The notes: a model not told the origin generated them from the letters alone. A stretch of DNA of 64,000 nucleotides from Pseudomonas nabeulensis (GCF_004682045.1 NZ_QUZT01000020.1:27922-91921), one strand, 5' to 3'. Shown: positions 19,246-28,458, counted from the first letter of the stretch. Numbers and translations are program-made.

Positions 19246-20613
19246 GTGATCCCGACCCTGACCCACCTCCCCCACCCCCATGAAGACGGGCCAACGCTCG
19301 CCAGCCATTTCACCGACCTGGCACCGCCCCTCAACGCCCGTCAGGCCCAACTGGAAGCCTCGCGCTGCCTGTACTGCTACGACGCGCCGTGTGTGAACGC
19401 GTGCCCCAGCGAGATCGACATCCCGTCGTTCATCCGCAATATCCACACCGAAAACGTCCAGGGCGCAGCGCAGAAAATCCTCTCGGCCAATATCCTCGGC
19501 GGCAGCTGCGCCCGGGTGTGCCCCACCGAGATCCTCTGCCAGCAAGCGTGCGTGCGTAACAACGCCGAAGAATGCGCGCCGGTGCTGATCGGCCTGTTGC
19601 AACGTTATGCAGTGGACAACGCGCACTTCACTGAACACCCCTTCCAGCGTGCCGCGCCCACTGGCAAGCGCGTCGCGGTGGTCGGCGCCGGCCCCGCCGG
19701 TTTAGCGTGTGCCCATCGCAGCGCGTTGCACGGGCATGACGTGGTGATTTTCGAAGCCCGGGAAAAAGCCGGCGGCCTGAATGAATACGGGATTGCCAAG
19801 TACAAACTGGTGGATGACTTCGCCCAGAAGGAACTCGACTTCCTGTTGCAAATTGGCGGCATCGAGATTCGACATGGCCAACGCCTGGGGGACAATCTCA
19901 CCTTGAGTGACCTACACCAGCAATTCGATTCGGTGTTCCTCGGCCTCGGCCTGGCCGCCAGCAAGCAACTGGGTCTGGCCCATGAAGACGCCCCCGGCCT
20001 GCTCGCCGCCACCGACTACATCCGCGAACTGCGCCAGGCCGACGATCTCACCCAACTGCCCCTCGCCGACCGCTGCATCGTGCTGGGCGCCGGTAACACC
20101 GCCATCGACATGGCCGTGCAAATGGCCCGCCTCGGCGCCCGCGACGTCAACCTCGTGTACCGTCGCGGCCTGGCGGACATGGGCGCCACGCACCATGAGC
20201 AAGACATCGCCAAAGCCAACCAGGTACGCCTGTTGACCTGGGCCCAGCCCGAAGAAGTGCTGTTGGACGACAAGGGCCAGGTGCGCGGCATGCGCTTCCT
20301 ACGCACGCGCATGGAAAACGGTCGCCTGCACCCCACCGGCGAAACCTTTGAACTGGCCGCCGATGCGATCTTCAAGGCCATCGGCCAGGGCTTTGACGGC
20401 GCGGCGCTGCACGACCCGTTGGCCCAGCAGCTGCATCGTGTCGGCGAGCGGATCTTTGTCGACGAGCACCTGCAAACCAGCATTCCTGGCGTGTACGCAG
20501 GCGGCGATTGCGTCAGCCTCGGCCAGGACCTCACCGTGCAAGCCGTGCAACACGGCAAACTGGCCGCCGAGGCCATGCACGCTCAACTCATGCTGAATGT
20601 GGAGGCTGCGTAA
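19246..20613 (+). CDS. preT: NAD-dependent dihydropyrimidine dehydrogenase subunit PreT
   Basis: FAD/NAD(P)H and iron-sulfur electron-input subunit, 455 aa, of the glutamate-synthase small-subunit type. The N-terminal cluster cysteines are CLYCYDAPCVNACPSEIDIP and GGSCARVCPTEILCQQACVR. The first dinucleotide fold is VAVVGAGPAGLACAHRSAL and the second CIVLGAGNTAIDMAVQMARL. GTG start at 19246 with GTGAGG about ten bases before. The stop overlaps the PreA start by one base (TAATG), so the two subunits are coupled. It transfers electrons from NADH to PreA for reduction of uracil and thymine. Confidence 0.95.
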   Translation: MIPTLTHLPHPHEDGPTLASHFTDLAPPLNARQAQLEASRCLYCYDAPCVNACPSEIDIPSFIRNIHTENVQGAAQKILSANILGGSCARVCPTEILCQQACVRNNAEECAPVLIGLLQRYAVDNAHFTEHPFQRAAPTGKRVAVVGAGPAGLACAHRSALHGHDVVIFEAREKAGGLNEYGIAKYKLVDDFAQKELDFLLQIGGIEIRHGQRLGDNLTLSDLHQQFDSVFLGLGLAASKQLGLAHEDAPGLLAATDYIRELRQADDLTQLPLADRCIVLGAGNTAIDMAVQMARLGARDVNLVYRRGLADMGATHHEQDIAKANQVRLLTWAQPEEVLLDDKGQVRGMRFLRTRMENGRLHPTGETFELAADAIFKAIGQGFDGAALHDPLAQQLHRVGERIFVDEHLQTSIPGVYAGGDCVSLGQDLTVQAVQHGKLAAEAMHAQLMLNVEAA

Positions 20614-21887
20614 TGGCCGATCTCTCGATTGTCTTTGCCGGTATCAAAGCCCCCAACCCGTTCTGGCTGGCCTCCGCGCCACCCACCGACAAGGCCTATA
20701 ACGTGGTGCGAGCCTTTGAAGCGGGCTGGGGCGGCGTGGTGTGGAAAACCCTGGGTGAAGACCCGGCGGCGGTCAACGTGTCGTCACGCTACTCGGCCCA
20801 CTACGGCGCCAACCGGGAAGTGCTGGGCATCAACAATATCGAGCTGATCACCGACCGTTCCCTGGAGATCAACTTGCGGGAAATCACCCAGGTGAAAAAG
20901 GATTGGCCGGACCGGGCGCTGATCGTCTCGCTGATGGTGCCGTGCGTGGAAGAATCCTGGAAACACATCCTGCCGCTGGTGGAAGCCACCGGTTGCGACG
21001 GCATCGAGCTGAACTTCGGTTGCCCCCACGGCATGCCCGAGCGCGGCATGGGCGCGGCAGTGGGCCAGGTGCCGGAGTATGTGGAACAGGTGACGCGCTG
21101 GTGCAAGACGTATTGCTCGCTGCCGGTGATCGTCAAGCTCACGCCGAATATCACCGACATCCGCGTGGCGGCGCGCGCGGCATACCGGGGCGGTGCGGAT
21201 GCGGTGTCGCTGATCAACACCATCAACTCCATCACCAGCGTGGATCTGGAACGCATGGTCGCCCTGCCCGTGGTCGGCACCCAAAGCACCCATGGCGGTT
21301 ATTGCGGTTCGGCGGTCAAGCCGATTGCGTTGAACATGGTCGCCGAAATCGCCCGCGACCCGCAGACCCAAGGCCTACCCATCTGCGGTATCGGCGGCAT
21401 TGGCAACTGGCGGGATGCCGCCGAGTTCGTCGCCCTCGGTTGCGGCGCCGTGCAGGTATGCACGGCGGCGATGCTGCACGGTTTTCGGATTGTGGAAGAG
21501 ATGAAGGATGGCCTGTCGCGGTGGATGGACAGTCAGGGCTACAAGAGCTTGCAGGAGTTTTCCGGGCGCGCGGTGGGCAATACCACGGACTGGAAGTACC
21601 TGGACATCAACTACCAGGTCATCGCCAAGATCGATCAGGAAGCCTGTATTGGCTGTGGACGTTGCCATATTGCCTGTGAAGACACATCGCACCAGGCGAT
21701 TGAGAGCGTGAAACTGGCGGATGGCACGCATAAATACGAGGTGATTGATGAGGAGTGCGTGGGGTGCAATCTCTGCCAGATCACGTGTCCGGTAGCGGAC
21801 TGTATTGAGATGGTGCCGATGGAGACGGGCAAGCCGTTTTTGAATTGGACGCAGGATCCGAGGAATCCGTATCGGGAGGCTGTGTAG
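20613..21887 (+). CDS. preA: NAD-dependent dihydropyrimidine dehydrogenase subunit PreA
   Basis: Catalytic FMN subunit, 424 aa, reducing uracil/thymine to the 5,6-dihydro forms. The dihydroorotate-dehydrogenase-like barrel carries ELNFGCPHGMPERGMGAAVG and PICGIGGIGNWRDAAEFVAL. The C-terminus has two 4Fe-4S motifs, CIGCGRCHIAC and CVGCNLCQITCPVADC. The ATG at 20613 overlaps the preT stop; longer upstream frames are not needed. Together with hydA and the 14242 hydrolase it gives the complete reductive pathway. Confidence 0.95.
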   Translation: MADLSIVFAGIKAPNPFWLASAPPTDKAYNVVRAFEAGWGGVVWKTLGEDPAAVNVSSRYSAHYGANREVLGINNIELITDRSLEINLREITQVKKDWPDRALIVSLMVPCVEESWKHILPLVEATGCDGIELNFGCPHGMPERGMGAAVGQVPEYVEQVTRWCKTYCSLPVIVKLTPNITDIRVAARAAYRGGADAVSLINTINSITSVDLERMVALPVVGTQSTHGGYCGSAVKPIALNMVAEIARDPQTQGLPICGIGGIGNWRDAAEFVALGCGAVQVCTAAMLHGFRIVEEMKDGLSRWMDSQGYKSLQEFSGRAVGNTTDWKYLDINYQVIAKIDQEACIGCGRCHIACEDTSHQAIESVKLADGTHKYEVIDEECVGCNLCQITCPVADCIEMVPMETGKPFLNWTQDPRNPYREAV

Positions 21888-21901
21888 GCCTTTAGGTCCC
21901 C

Positions 21902-21984
21902 ATCGGGGGCAAGCCCCCTCCCACAGTTGACCGTATTCCTTCAGAAAAAATGCGGTCCAATGTGGGAGGGGGCTTGCCCCCGAT
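21902..21984. repeat. REP pair, outward arrangement, between preA and the TetR gene
   Basis: ATCGGGGGCAAGCCCCCTCC and TGTGGGAGGGGGCTTGCCCC separated by about 35 bases. It lies in the gap between two convergent genes (preA stop 21887, regulator stop 22010), where a REP pair may also act as a bidirectional transcript end. Confidence 0.85.
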
Positions 21985-22009
21985 GAGGCCCTAAGCCCCA
22001 CCACAAGGC

Positions 22010-22630
22010 TCAGGGCTCCAACCCAATCCCCCGCAAAATCACCCCGGTCACCGTCTGAATCGCCCGCTCAAACTGCATGTCCGACAACGGCTGATGATCA
22101 TTCAGAATCATCACCTGGTGATCAAAGTCCGCATAGTGCTGGGTCGACGCCCAGATCATGTACAGCAGGCTCGACGGCTCTACCGCAACAATGCGCTTGT
22201 CCTCCACCCACTGGCGAATTTTCGCTTCTTTCATCTTGGCCCAGTCGTACAGGCTTTCATCCAGCGCCTCACCGAGGGTAGGCGCGCCATGGATGATTTC
22301 ATTGGCCCAGACTTTCGAGCCATAGGGCCGCGTGCGCGAGCGTTGCATCTTGGCGCGGATGTAGCTGCTGAGCACCACGCGCGGGTCATCGAAGGTCTCG
22401 AAACTCAGGGCATCCTGCTTCCACAACTCCAGCAGGTCGAACAGCACCGCGCTGTACAACTCGCTCTTGGTGGTGAAGTAGTAATGCAGGTTGGAGCGCG
22501 GCAGTTGCGCTTCTTTAGCGATGTCGGCCATGGCGGTGCTGCCGTAGCCTTTTTCGGCGAAGACTTTCTCCGCCGCCAGCAGGATTTTTTCGACGTTGAC
22601 CCGACGAATGCCGATCTTGTGATTGCCCAT
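22010..22630 (-). CDS. TetR-family regulator, RutR-like
   Basis: 206 aa. The ATG at 22630 (MGNHKIGIRR) is taken as start; the open frame runs further upstream but into the divergent copC promoter. HTH: EKGYGSTAMADIAKEAQLPR then SNLHYYFTTKSELYSAVLFD. The C-terminal TetR_C domain (YGSKVWANEIIHGAPTLGEA, YMIWASTQHYADF) resembles RutR, the uracil-responsive repressor of pyrimidine use. Its position after preTA supports control of the pyrimidine genes, possibly through the dyad at 17544-17567. It is divergent from copC, which is probably coincidental. Confidence 0.88.
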   Translation of the reverse strand: MGNHKIGIRRVNVEKILLAAEKVFAEKGYGSTAMADIAKEAQLPRSNLHYYFTTKSELYSAVLFDLLELWKQDALSFETFDDPRVVLSSYIRAKMQRSRTRPYGSKVWANEIIHGAPTLGEALDESLYDWAKMKEAKIRQWVEDKRIVAVEPSSLLYMIWASTQHYADFDHQVMILNDHQPLSDMQFERAIQTVTGVILRGIGLEP

Positions 22631-22746
22631 AAGGGCTCCCTGACAAGGAGATATCCCAAAGACTACCATCCGCTCTAGATCGGGGCGACAGCCGCAACCG
22701 AAACTTCGTACACTGCCCGCTCCTGCCCATTGATTGGTATTGAACA

Positions 22747-23112
22747 ATGTTGATCAAAAAGACCCTGACCACCCTGGCCCTGCTCGCGTCCATGCTGGGC
22801 GCTTCGGCGGCTTTCGCCCACGCTCACCTCAAAAGCGCTACACCGGCTGCCGACAGTACCGTAACCGCCCCTGCCGACCTGCGCCTGAGTTTCAGCGAAG
22901 GCGTCGAGGCCACCTTCACCAAAGTGTCCCTGAGCAAGGACGGCACCGAAGTCGCCATCAAGGGCCTGGAAACCCCGGACGCCGACAAGAAGACCCTGGT
23001 GGTCACCCCCGCTGCTCCGCTGGCCGCCGGCACATACAAAGTGGTGTGGAACGCGGTCTCCGTCGACACCCATAAGAGCAACGGTGAATACAGCTTCAAG
23101 GTCGGCCAATAA
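22747..23112 (+). CDS. copC: Periplasmic copper-binding protein CopC
   Basis: 121 aa. The signal peptide (1 to about 24, ending ASAAFA) leaves a mature N-terminus starting HAHLKSATPAADSTV, where the first His and the later VDTHKSNGEYSF are the Cu(II)-site residues of CopC/YobA proteins. The beta-sandwich length is standard. It is followed three bases later by copD; the pair supplies periplasmic copper handling and uptake rather than the full copABCD resistance set, which is not present here. Confidence 0.93.
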   Translation: MLIKKTLTTLALLASMLGASAAFAHAHLKSATPAADSTVTAPADLRLSFSEGVEATFTKVSLSKDGTEVAIKGLETPDADKKTLVVTPAAPLAAGTYKVVWNAVSVDTHKSNGEYSFKVGQ

Positions 23113-23115
23113 CCC

Positions 23116-23973
23116 ATGGCAACCCTGTTGGTGCTGTGCCGCTTCGTGCATTTCATCGTGGTGTTGTTGATGTTCGGGGCCTGGGTGTTCAGGCCCTTGC
23201 TACTCGGAGCGGCAACGCAGCCGGCGCTGGACCGGCAACTGCTGCGCATCACCCGTGCCCTGGCCTGGGTTGGCCTGCTGACTGGCGTGAGCTGGCTGCT
23301 GTTGATCACCGCCAGCATGGCCGGCAGTTGGGACGCAGCACTGCAACCGGCCACGGTGGAGCTGGTGCTGGGCAAGACGTTTTTCGGCCAGGTGTGGGTG
23401 TGGCATCTAGCGCTGAACCTGTTGCTGGTGATCGTACTGATCAACCCCTGGCCTGCGTTGCGTCTGCCCGTGATGACGTTGCTGCTGGCCACGCTGGCGC
23501 CCGTCGGCCATGGCGCCATGCTTGATGGGCTGAGCGGACAACTGCTGATCCTCAACCAGGTGGTGCATCTGCTGTGCGTCGGCGCATGGCTCGGCGGTTT
23601 GTTGCTGCTGGTGTTGATCCTGCGCCAGTCCCAAAGCCATGGGCTGGAGCCGATCCTGCGGCGATTCAGCGGGGTGGGCTATGGCGTGGTGGCGGGGTTG
23701 CTGGTGACGGGGTTGATCAACGTGCGGGTGCTGACCGGGCAGTTTTGGCCAACGCCGTTGTTCAGTGGTTTTGCGTTGATTCTGTTGATCAAGGTGATGC
23801 TGGTGCTGGGAATGTTGGCGCTGGCGTTGTTGAACCGGTTGCGGATTGAGCGCTGTGATGAGCGCGTGGGCAGTTTGAAGGCCAGTGTGATGGTGGAGTG
23901 GGCGCTGGGGATTGCCGCAGTGGCGGCGGTTTCTCTGTTGGGCACGCTGCCCCCCATGGTCATGACCAACTGA
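23116..23973 (+). CDS. copD: Copper homeostasis inner-membrane protein CopD
   Basis: 285 aa integral membrane protein with about eight helices; histidines and methionines line several of them (CRFVHFIVVLLMFGAW, LILNQVVHLLCVGAWLGGLL). CopD-family proteins accept copper from CopC and move it into the cytoplasm. It lies three bases after copC and is certainly cotranscribed. Confidence 0.92.
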   Translation: MATLLVLCRFVHFIVVLLMFGAWVFRPLLLGAATQPALDRQLLRITRALAWVGLLTGVSWLLLITASMAGSWDAALQPATVELVLGKTFFGQVWVWHLALNLLLVIVLINPWPALRLPVMTLLLATLAPVGHGAMLDGLSGQLLILNQVVHLLCVGAWLGGLLLLVLILRQSQSHGLEPILRRFSGVGYGVVAGLLVTGLINVRVLTGQFWPTPLFSGFALILLIKVMLVLGMLALALLNRLRIERCDERVGSLKASVMVEWALGIAAVAAVSLLGTLPPMVMTN

Positions 23974-23998
23974 CTTCTCCCGTTGAAATGCAATCAAA

Positions 23999-24102
23999 GG
24001 TGGGAGGGAGCTTGCTCCCGATGGCAGTGGGTCAGTGATGGATAAGTTGACTGACACACCGCTATCGGGGGCAAGTCGAATCGTCGCACCGCCCCTCCCA
24101 CA
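23999..24102. repeat. REPIN with 16-nt insert in the right arm
   Basis: Inward REP pair. The left arm is the variant GTGGGAGGGAGCTTGCTCCC. The right arm is interrupted after ATCGGGGGCAAG by TCGAATCGTCGCACCG (24076-24091) before CCCCTCCCACA. The same insert at the same place occurs in the REPIN at 39041-39144. Confidence 0.85.
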
Positions 24103-24121
24103 TTGACCGCGCCCGGCAGGC

Positions 24122-24136
24122 AGGTCGTCGTATAAC
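24122..24136 (-). promoter_or_regulatory. Partial third copy of the uronate operator-like motif
   Basis: Read on the minus strand, GTTATACGACGACCT matches the first 15 bases of the motif at 25685-25706 at 13 of 15 positions. It lies 46 bases before the copy at 24182-24203, upstream of the uronate-cluster porin. Confidence 0.4.
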
Positions 24137-24181
24137 TTCTTGTTGACAACCCTCGAAAACCCCGCAAATATCTCCGCCAAT

Positions 24182-24203
24182 GTTGTACGACAACGTATAA
24201 CAA
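24182..24203 (+). promoter_or_regulatory. Operator candidate upstream of the uronate porin gene
   Basis: Dyad GTTGTACG-ACAA-CGTATAAC (7 of 8 arm positions pair), followed by AA. It is 18/22 identical to a site before udh at 25685-25706. It lies 35 bases before the GTG start of the porin gene. GntR/FCD-type regulators bind TTGT/ACAA dyads of this size, but no uronate regulator gene is in the window. Confidence 0.5.
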
Positions 24204-24237
24204 ATAATAAAAACAACAAAAGAAAGGGAGCTTCACT

Positions 24238-25500
24238 GTGAGTCAATTCGCCCGCAATTCCTGCGCACGTCTGGGTTTTATCAGTTTCGGCAGCCTCGCC
24301 TTCACCCTCCCCCTCAGCGCCCAGGCCGAAGGCTTCATCGAAGATGCCAAAGCCACGCTGAACCTGCGCAACGCCTACTTCAACCGCAACTTCACCAACC
24401 CGACCAACCCCCAGGGCAAGGCCGAAGAGTGGACGCAGAACTTCATTCTCGACGCCAAGTCCGGCTTCACCCAAGGCACCGTTGGTTTCGGCCTTGATGT
24501 GCTGGGCTTGTACTCGCAAAAGCTCGACGGCGGCAAAGGCACCGGTGGCACGCAGTTATTGCCGATCCACGACGACGGCCACCCCGCCGACAATTTCGGC
24601 CGCCTGGGCGTCGCATTGAAAACCAAGCTGTCGAAGACCGAATTGAAGGTCGGCGAATGGATGCCCGTGCTGCCGATCCTGCGCTCCGACGACGGCCGCT
24701 CCCTGCCCCAGACCTTCCGTGGCGGCCAGGTCACTTCCAACGAGATCGCCGGCCTGACCCTCTACGGCGGCCAGTTCCGTGGCAACAGCCCCCGCAACGA
24801 CGCGAGCATGGAAGACATGTTCATGAACGGCAAGGCGGCGTTCACTTCGGACCGCTTCAACTTCGGTGGCGGCGAATACACCTTCAACGACAAGCGCACC
24901 CAGGTTGGCCTGTGGTACGCCGAGTTGACCGACATCTACCAGCAGCAATACCTCAACCTCACCCACAGCCAGCCCGTAGGCGACTGGACCCTGGGCGCCA
25001 ACCTCGGGTTCTTCAACGGCAAGGAAGACGGCAGCGCCCTGGCCGGCGACCTCGACAACAAAACCCTGTTCGCCCTGCTCTCGGCCAAGTACAACGGCAA
25101 CACGTTCTACGTAGGCTTGCAGAAACTCACCGGTGACAGCGTGTGGATGCGGGTCAACGGCACCAGCGGCGGCACTCTGGCCAACGACAGCTACAACGCC
25201 AGTTATGACAACGCCAAGGAGAAGTCCTGGCAGGTGCGGCATGACTTCAACTTCGTGGTGCTGGGCATTCCGGGGTTGACCATGATGAACCGCTATATCA
25301 GCGGCAGTAATGTGCACACCGGGGCGATTACCGATGGCAAGGAATGGGGCCGCGAGTCGGAGTTGGCGTATACGGTGCAGAGTGGTGCGTTGAAGGACCT
25401 GAACGTGCGGTGGCGCAATGCGACGATGCGCCGGGATTTTAGTAACAATGAATTTGATGAGAATCGGATCTTTATCAGTTACCCGATTTCTCTGTTGTAA
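24238..25500 (+). CDS. OprD-family porin (uronate cluster)
   Basis: 420 aa outer-membrane porin. The GTG start at 24238 has AAGGGAG upstream. The signal peptide ends near LPLSAQA and is followed by EGFIEDAKATLNLRNAYFNR, the standard OprD mature start; the protein ends in SYPISLL. It precedes uronate dehydrogenase, a lactonase and a TRAP transporter and shares an upstream motif with udh, so it is most likely the outer-membrane entry for hexuronates or aldarates. A REPIN separates it from udh. Confidence 0.92.
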   Translation: MSQFARNSCARLGFISFGSLAFTLPLSAQAEGFIEDAKATLNLRNAYFNRNFTNPTNPQGKAEEWTQNFILDAKSGFTQGTVGFGLDVLGLYSQKLDGGKGTGGTQLLPIHDDGHPADNFGRLGVALKTKLSKTELKVGEWMPVLPILRSDDGRSLPQTFRGGQVTSNEIAGLTLYGGQFRGNSPRNDASMEDMFMNGKAAFTSDRFNFGGGEYTFNDKRTQVGLWYAELTDIYQQQYLNLTHSQPVGDWTLGANLGFFNGKEDGSALAGDLDNKTLFALLSAKYNGNTFYVGLQKLTGDSVWMRVNGTSGGTLANDSYNASYDNAKEKSWQVRHDFNFVVLGIPGLTMMNRYISGSNVHTGAITDGKEWGRESELAYTVQSGALKDLNVRWRNATMRRDFSNNEFDENRIFISYPISLL

Positions 25501-25530
25501 AACTCGGTCTCGGTACCACCACAGTTCCCC

Positions 25531-25620
25531 TGTGGGAGGGGGCTTGCCCCCGATGGGGGAGTGTCTGCTCATACATCTGCAACTGACACACCGCTATCGG
25601 GGGCAAGCCCCCTCCCACAT
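25531..25620. repeat. REPIN between porin and udh
   Basis: Standard inward pair; the loop carries AGTGTCTGCTCATAC and AACTGACACACC. It may separate the porin transcript from the udh unit. Confidence 0.9.
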
Positions 25621-25684
25621 TTGAACTTCATTTGTCTGGAAGGGCGTTGACAAGCATGGAAATCCATAACGATACTTCGGCATA

Positions 25685-25706
25685 GTCATACGACAACCTA
25701 CAACAA
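25685..25706 (+). promoter_or_regulatory. Operator candidate upstream of udh
   Basis: GTCATACGACAAC followed by CTACAACAA. Eighteen of 22 positions equal the site at 24182-24203. It lies 14 bases before the udh ATG, where a bound repressor would block initiation. Confidence 0.45.
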
Positions 25707-25720
25707 TAATTGGAATCACA

Positions 25721-26539
25721 ATGACCACGACCACCCCCGCTCCATTCAACCGCCTCCTGCTCACCGGTGCCGCCGGCGGCCTGGGCAAAGTCTTGCGCGA
25801 ACGCATGCGCCCCTACGCCCAGGTGCTGCGCCTCTCCGACATCGCCAATATGGCCCCGGCAGCCGACGATAGCGAAGAAGTCCAACCCTGCGACCTCGCC
25901 GACAAACAAGCCGTGCACCACCTGGTGGAAGGCGTCGACGCGATCCTGCATTTCGGCGGCGTTTCCGTGGAGCGCTCCTTCGAAGAAGTCCTCGGCGCGA
26001 ATATCAGCGGCATTTTCCATATCTACGAAGCCGCCCGTCGCCATGGTGTAAAACGCGTGATCTTCGCCAGCTCCAACCACGTGATCGGCTTCTATAAACA
26101 GGGCGAACCCCTCGATGCCCACTCCCCGCGCCGTCCGGACAGCTACTACGGCCTGTCCAAGTCCTACGGCGAAGACATGGCCAGTTTCTATTTCGACCGC
26201 TACGGCATCGAGACCGTGAGCATCCGCATCGGCTCCTCGTTCCCGCAACCGCAGAACCGCCGGATGATGCACACCTGGTTGAGCTTCGACGACCTCACTC
26301 AACTGCTGGAACGTGCGCTGTACACACCCAACGTCGGCCACACCGTGGTCTATGGCATGTCGGATAACCTCGACACCTGGTGGGACAACCGCTACGCCGC
26401 GCACTTGGGTTTCGCGCCCAAGGACACCTCCGAAGTCTTCCGCGCCCAGGTTGAAACCCAGCCGCCCGTGGCCGCCGATGACCCGGCCAAGGTGTATCAG
26501 GGCGGCGCGTTCTGCGTCGCCGGGCCGTTTGGGGATTGA
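25721..26539 (+). CDS. udh: NAD-dependent uronate dehydrogenase
   Basis: Short-chain/extended SDR oxidising D-glucuronate or D-galacturonate to the aldaro-lactone, 272 aa, matching the usual 265-275. Cofactor motif TGAAGGLGKVL (residues 15-25). Catalytic Tyr-x3-Lys in SYYGLSKSYGE (Y143, K147). VIFASSNHVIGFY supplies the active-site serine. Its stop is three bases before the lactonase start. The first enzyme of oxidative uronate breakdown. Confidence 0.93.
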   Translation: MTTTTPAPFNRLLLTGAAGGLGKVLRERMRPYAQVLRLSDIANMAPAADDSEEVQPCDLADKQAVHHLVEGVDAILHFGGVSVERSFEEVLGANISGIFHIYEAARRHGVKRVIFASSNHVIGFYKQGEPLDAHSPRRPDSYYGLSKSYGEDMASFYFDRYGIETVSIRIGSSFPQPQNRRMMHTWLSFDDLTQLLERALYTPNVGHTVVYGMSDNLDTWWDNRYAAHLGFAPKDTSEVFRAQVETQPPVAADDPAKVYQGGAFCVAGPFGD

Positions 26540-26542
26540 GCG

Positions 26543-27418
26543 ATGAGCGCTGAATTGATTGTCGACGCGCGCAATGCCGTGGGCGAATGCCCGGTGTGGG
26601 TGCCCGAGGAAAACGCCCTGTATTGGGTGGATATTCCCAACGGCGGCCTGCAACGCTGGAGCGCTGCCACGGGTCATGTTGCCGCGTGGAAGGCCCCGCA
26701 AATGCTCGCCTGCATAGCGCGTCGCGATACCGGCAATTGGGTCGCGGGCATGGAGACCGGTTTTTTCCAACTCACTGCGCACAATGACGGCAGCCTCGAT
26801 ACCACGCCTTTGGCCAGTGTCGAGCACCCGCGCCCCGACATGCGCCTGAACGACGGCCGCTGTGATCGCCAAGGCCGTTTCTGGGCCGGCAGCATGGTGC
26901 TGAACATGGGCTTGAACGCCGCCGAAGGCACGCTCTATCGCTACGCATCCGGCGCCGCCCCCCATGCCGAGTTGAACGGTTTCATCACCCTCAACGGCCT
27001 GGCGTTCAGCCCGGATGGCCGCACGATGTATGCCTCGGACTCACACCCCCTGGTGCAGCAGGTCTGGGCCTTCGACTACGACATCGACAGCGGCACGCCG
27101 TCCAATCGTCGCGTGTTCGTGGACATGCACAATCATCTGGGCCGCCCGGACGGCGCAGCGGTGGACGCCGAGGGCTGTTACTGGATCTGCGCCAATGACG
27201 CCGGTTTGATCCACCGTTTCACCCCCGACGGGCGCCTCGACCGCTCCCTCAGTGTTCCCGTGAAAAAACCCACCATGTGCGCCTTCGGCGGCAGTCGGCT
27301 GGACACCCTGTTCGTCACCTCGATCCGCGATGACCAGAGTGAACAGTCCCTGTCCGGCGGCGTGTTCGCCCTCAATCCCGGCGTCCAAGGACTCCCCGAA
27401 CCCCGCTTCACCGTCTAG
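26543..27418 (+). CDS. SMP-30/gluconolactonase-family lactonase, probably aldarolactonase
   Basis: Six-bladed propeller metal-dependent lactonase, 291 aa. Visible signatures: AVGECPVWVPEENALYWVDI (metal Glu), MRLNDGRCDRQGRFWAGSM and TLNGLAFSPDGRTMYASDSH (Asn and Asp ligands), GRPDGAAVDAEGCYWICAND. It directly follows udh, so it probably hydrolyses the galactaro- or glucaro-lactone that Udh produces. Aldarate dehydratases for the next steps are not in the window. Confidence 0.9.
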   Translation: MSAELIVDARNAVGECPVWVPEENALYWVDIPNGGLQRWSAATGHVAAWKAPQMLACIARRDTGNWVAGMETGFFQLTAHNDGSLDTTPLASVEHPRPDMRLNDGRCDRQGRFWAGSMVLNMGLNAAEGTLYRYASGAAPHAELNGFITLNGLAFSPDGRTMYASDSHPLVQQVWAFDYDIDSGTPSNRRVFVDMHNHLGRPDGAAVDAEGCYWICANDAGLIHRFTPDGRLDRSLSVPVKKPTMCAFGGSRLDTLFVTSIRDDQSEQSLSGGVFALNPGVQGLPEPRFTV

Positions 27419-27469
27419 CCGCATCGCTGTGCCTTGAATAAAAAAATAACAAGACAGGAGACACACCCC

Positions 27470-28432
27470 ATGGACTTCAAACGCACCTTGCTCGCCGCTG
27501 CACTCTTCACCCTCGCCAGTGCCGCCCAGGCGCTGGAAATCAAATTCGCCGACGTCCACCCCGATGGCTACCCCACCGTCGTCGCCGAGAAAAACATGGG
27601 CGCGGCCCTGACCAAAGCCAGTAACGGCGAACTCACCTTCAAGTTCTTCCCCGGCGGCGTGCTGGGCTCCGAAAAGGAAGTGGTCGAACAGGCTCAGGTC
27701 GGCGCGGTGCAGATGGCGCGGGTCAGCCTCGGCATCGTCGGGCCGGTGGTGCCGGACGTAAACGTGTTCAACCTGCCGTTCGTGTTCCGTGACCAGGCGC
27801 ATATGCGCAAAGTCATCGACGGCGAAATCGGCGATGAAATCCTCGCCAAGATCACCGACTCCGAGTTCGGCCTGGTGGCCCTGGCCTGGATGGACGGCGG
27901 CACGCGCAACCTCTACACCAAGAAACCGGTGCGCAGCATCGCCGACCTCAAGGGCATGAAGGTACGTGTCCAAGGCAACCCGCTGTTTATCGACGCCTTC
28001 AACGCTATGGGCGCCAACGGGATTGCCATGGACACCGGCGAGATTTTCAGCGCGTTGCAAACCGGGGTCATCGATGGCGCGGAAAACAACCCGCCGACCC
28101 TGCTGGAGCACAACCACTACCAGAACGCCAAGTTCTACACCCTCACCGAACACTTGATCCTGCCTGAACCCATCGTGATGTCGAAAATCACCTGGAACAA
28201 ACTCACCCCCGCGCAGCAGGTCATGGTCAAAGACGCGGCCAAGGTCGCCCAGGCCGATGAGCGTGTGCTGTGGGACGCCAAGTCCGCCAGCAGTGAGGCC
28301 AAGCTCAAGGCGGCGGGTGTGGAGTTCATCACCGTCGACAAAAAACCCTTCTATGAGGCCACTGCGCCGGTTCGCGAAAAATACGGTGCGGCCTACGCCG
28401 ACATCATCCAGCGCATCGACGCGGTCGAGTAA
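27470..28432 (+). CDS. TRAP transporter solute-binding protein, DctP family
   Basis: Periplasmic binding protein, 320 aa. The ATG at 27470 has CAGGAG upstream, and the signal peptide MDFKRTLLAAALFTLASAAQA follows at once, so the longer frame is rejected. Family motifs include MARVSLGIVGPVVPDVNVFN, the carboxylate-binding Arg region GMKVRVQGNPLFIDAFNAMG, and QTGVIDGAENNPPTLLEH. It belongs with the DctQ/DctM genes that follow and probably binds hexuronates. Confidence 0.93.
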   Translation: MDFKRTLLAAALFTLASAAQALEIKFADVHPDGYPTVVAEKNMGAALTKASNGELTFKFFPGGVLGSEKEVVEQAQVGAVQMARVSLGIVGPVVPDVNVFNLPFVFRDQAHMRKVIDGEIGDEILAKITDSEFGLVALAWMDGGTRNLYTKKPVRSIADLKGMKVRVQGNPLFIDAFNAMGANGIAMDTGEIFSALQTGVIDGAENNPPTLLEHNHYQNAKFYTLTEHLILPEPIVMSKITWNKLTPAQQVMVKDAAKVAQADERVLWDAKSASSEAKLKAAGVEFITVDKKPFYEATAPVREKYGAAYADIIQRIDAVE

Positions 28433-28458
28433 CACCCCCCTCCTCCATAGCAAGGCCT

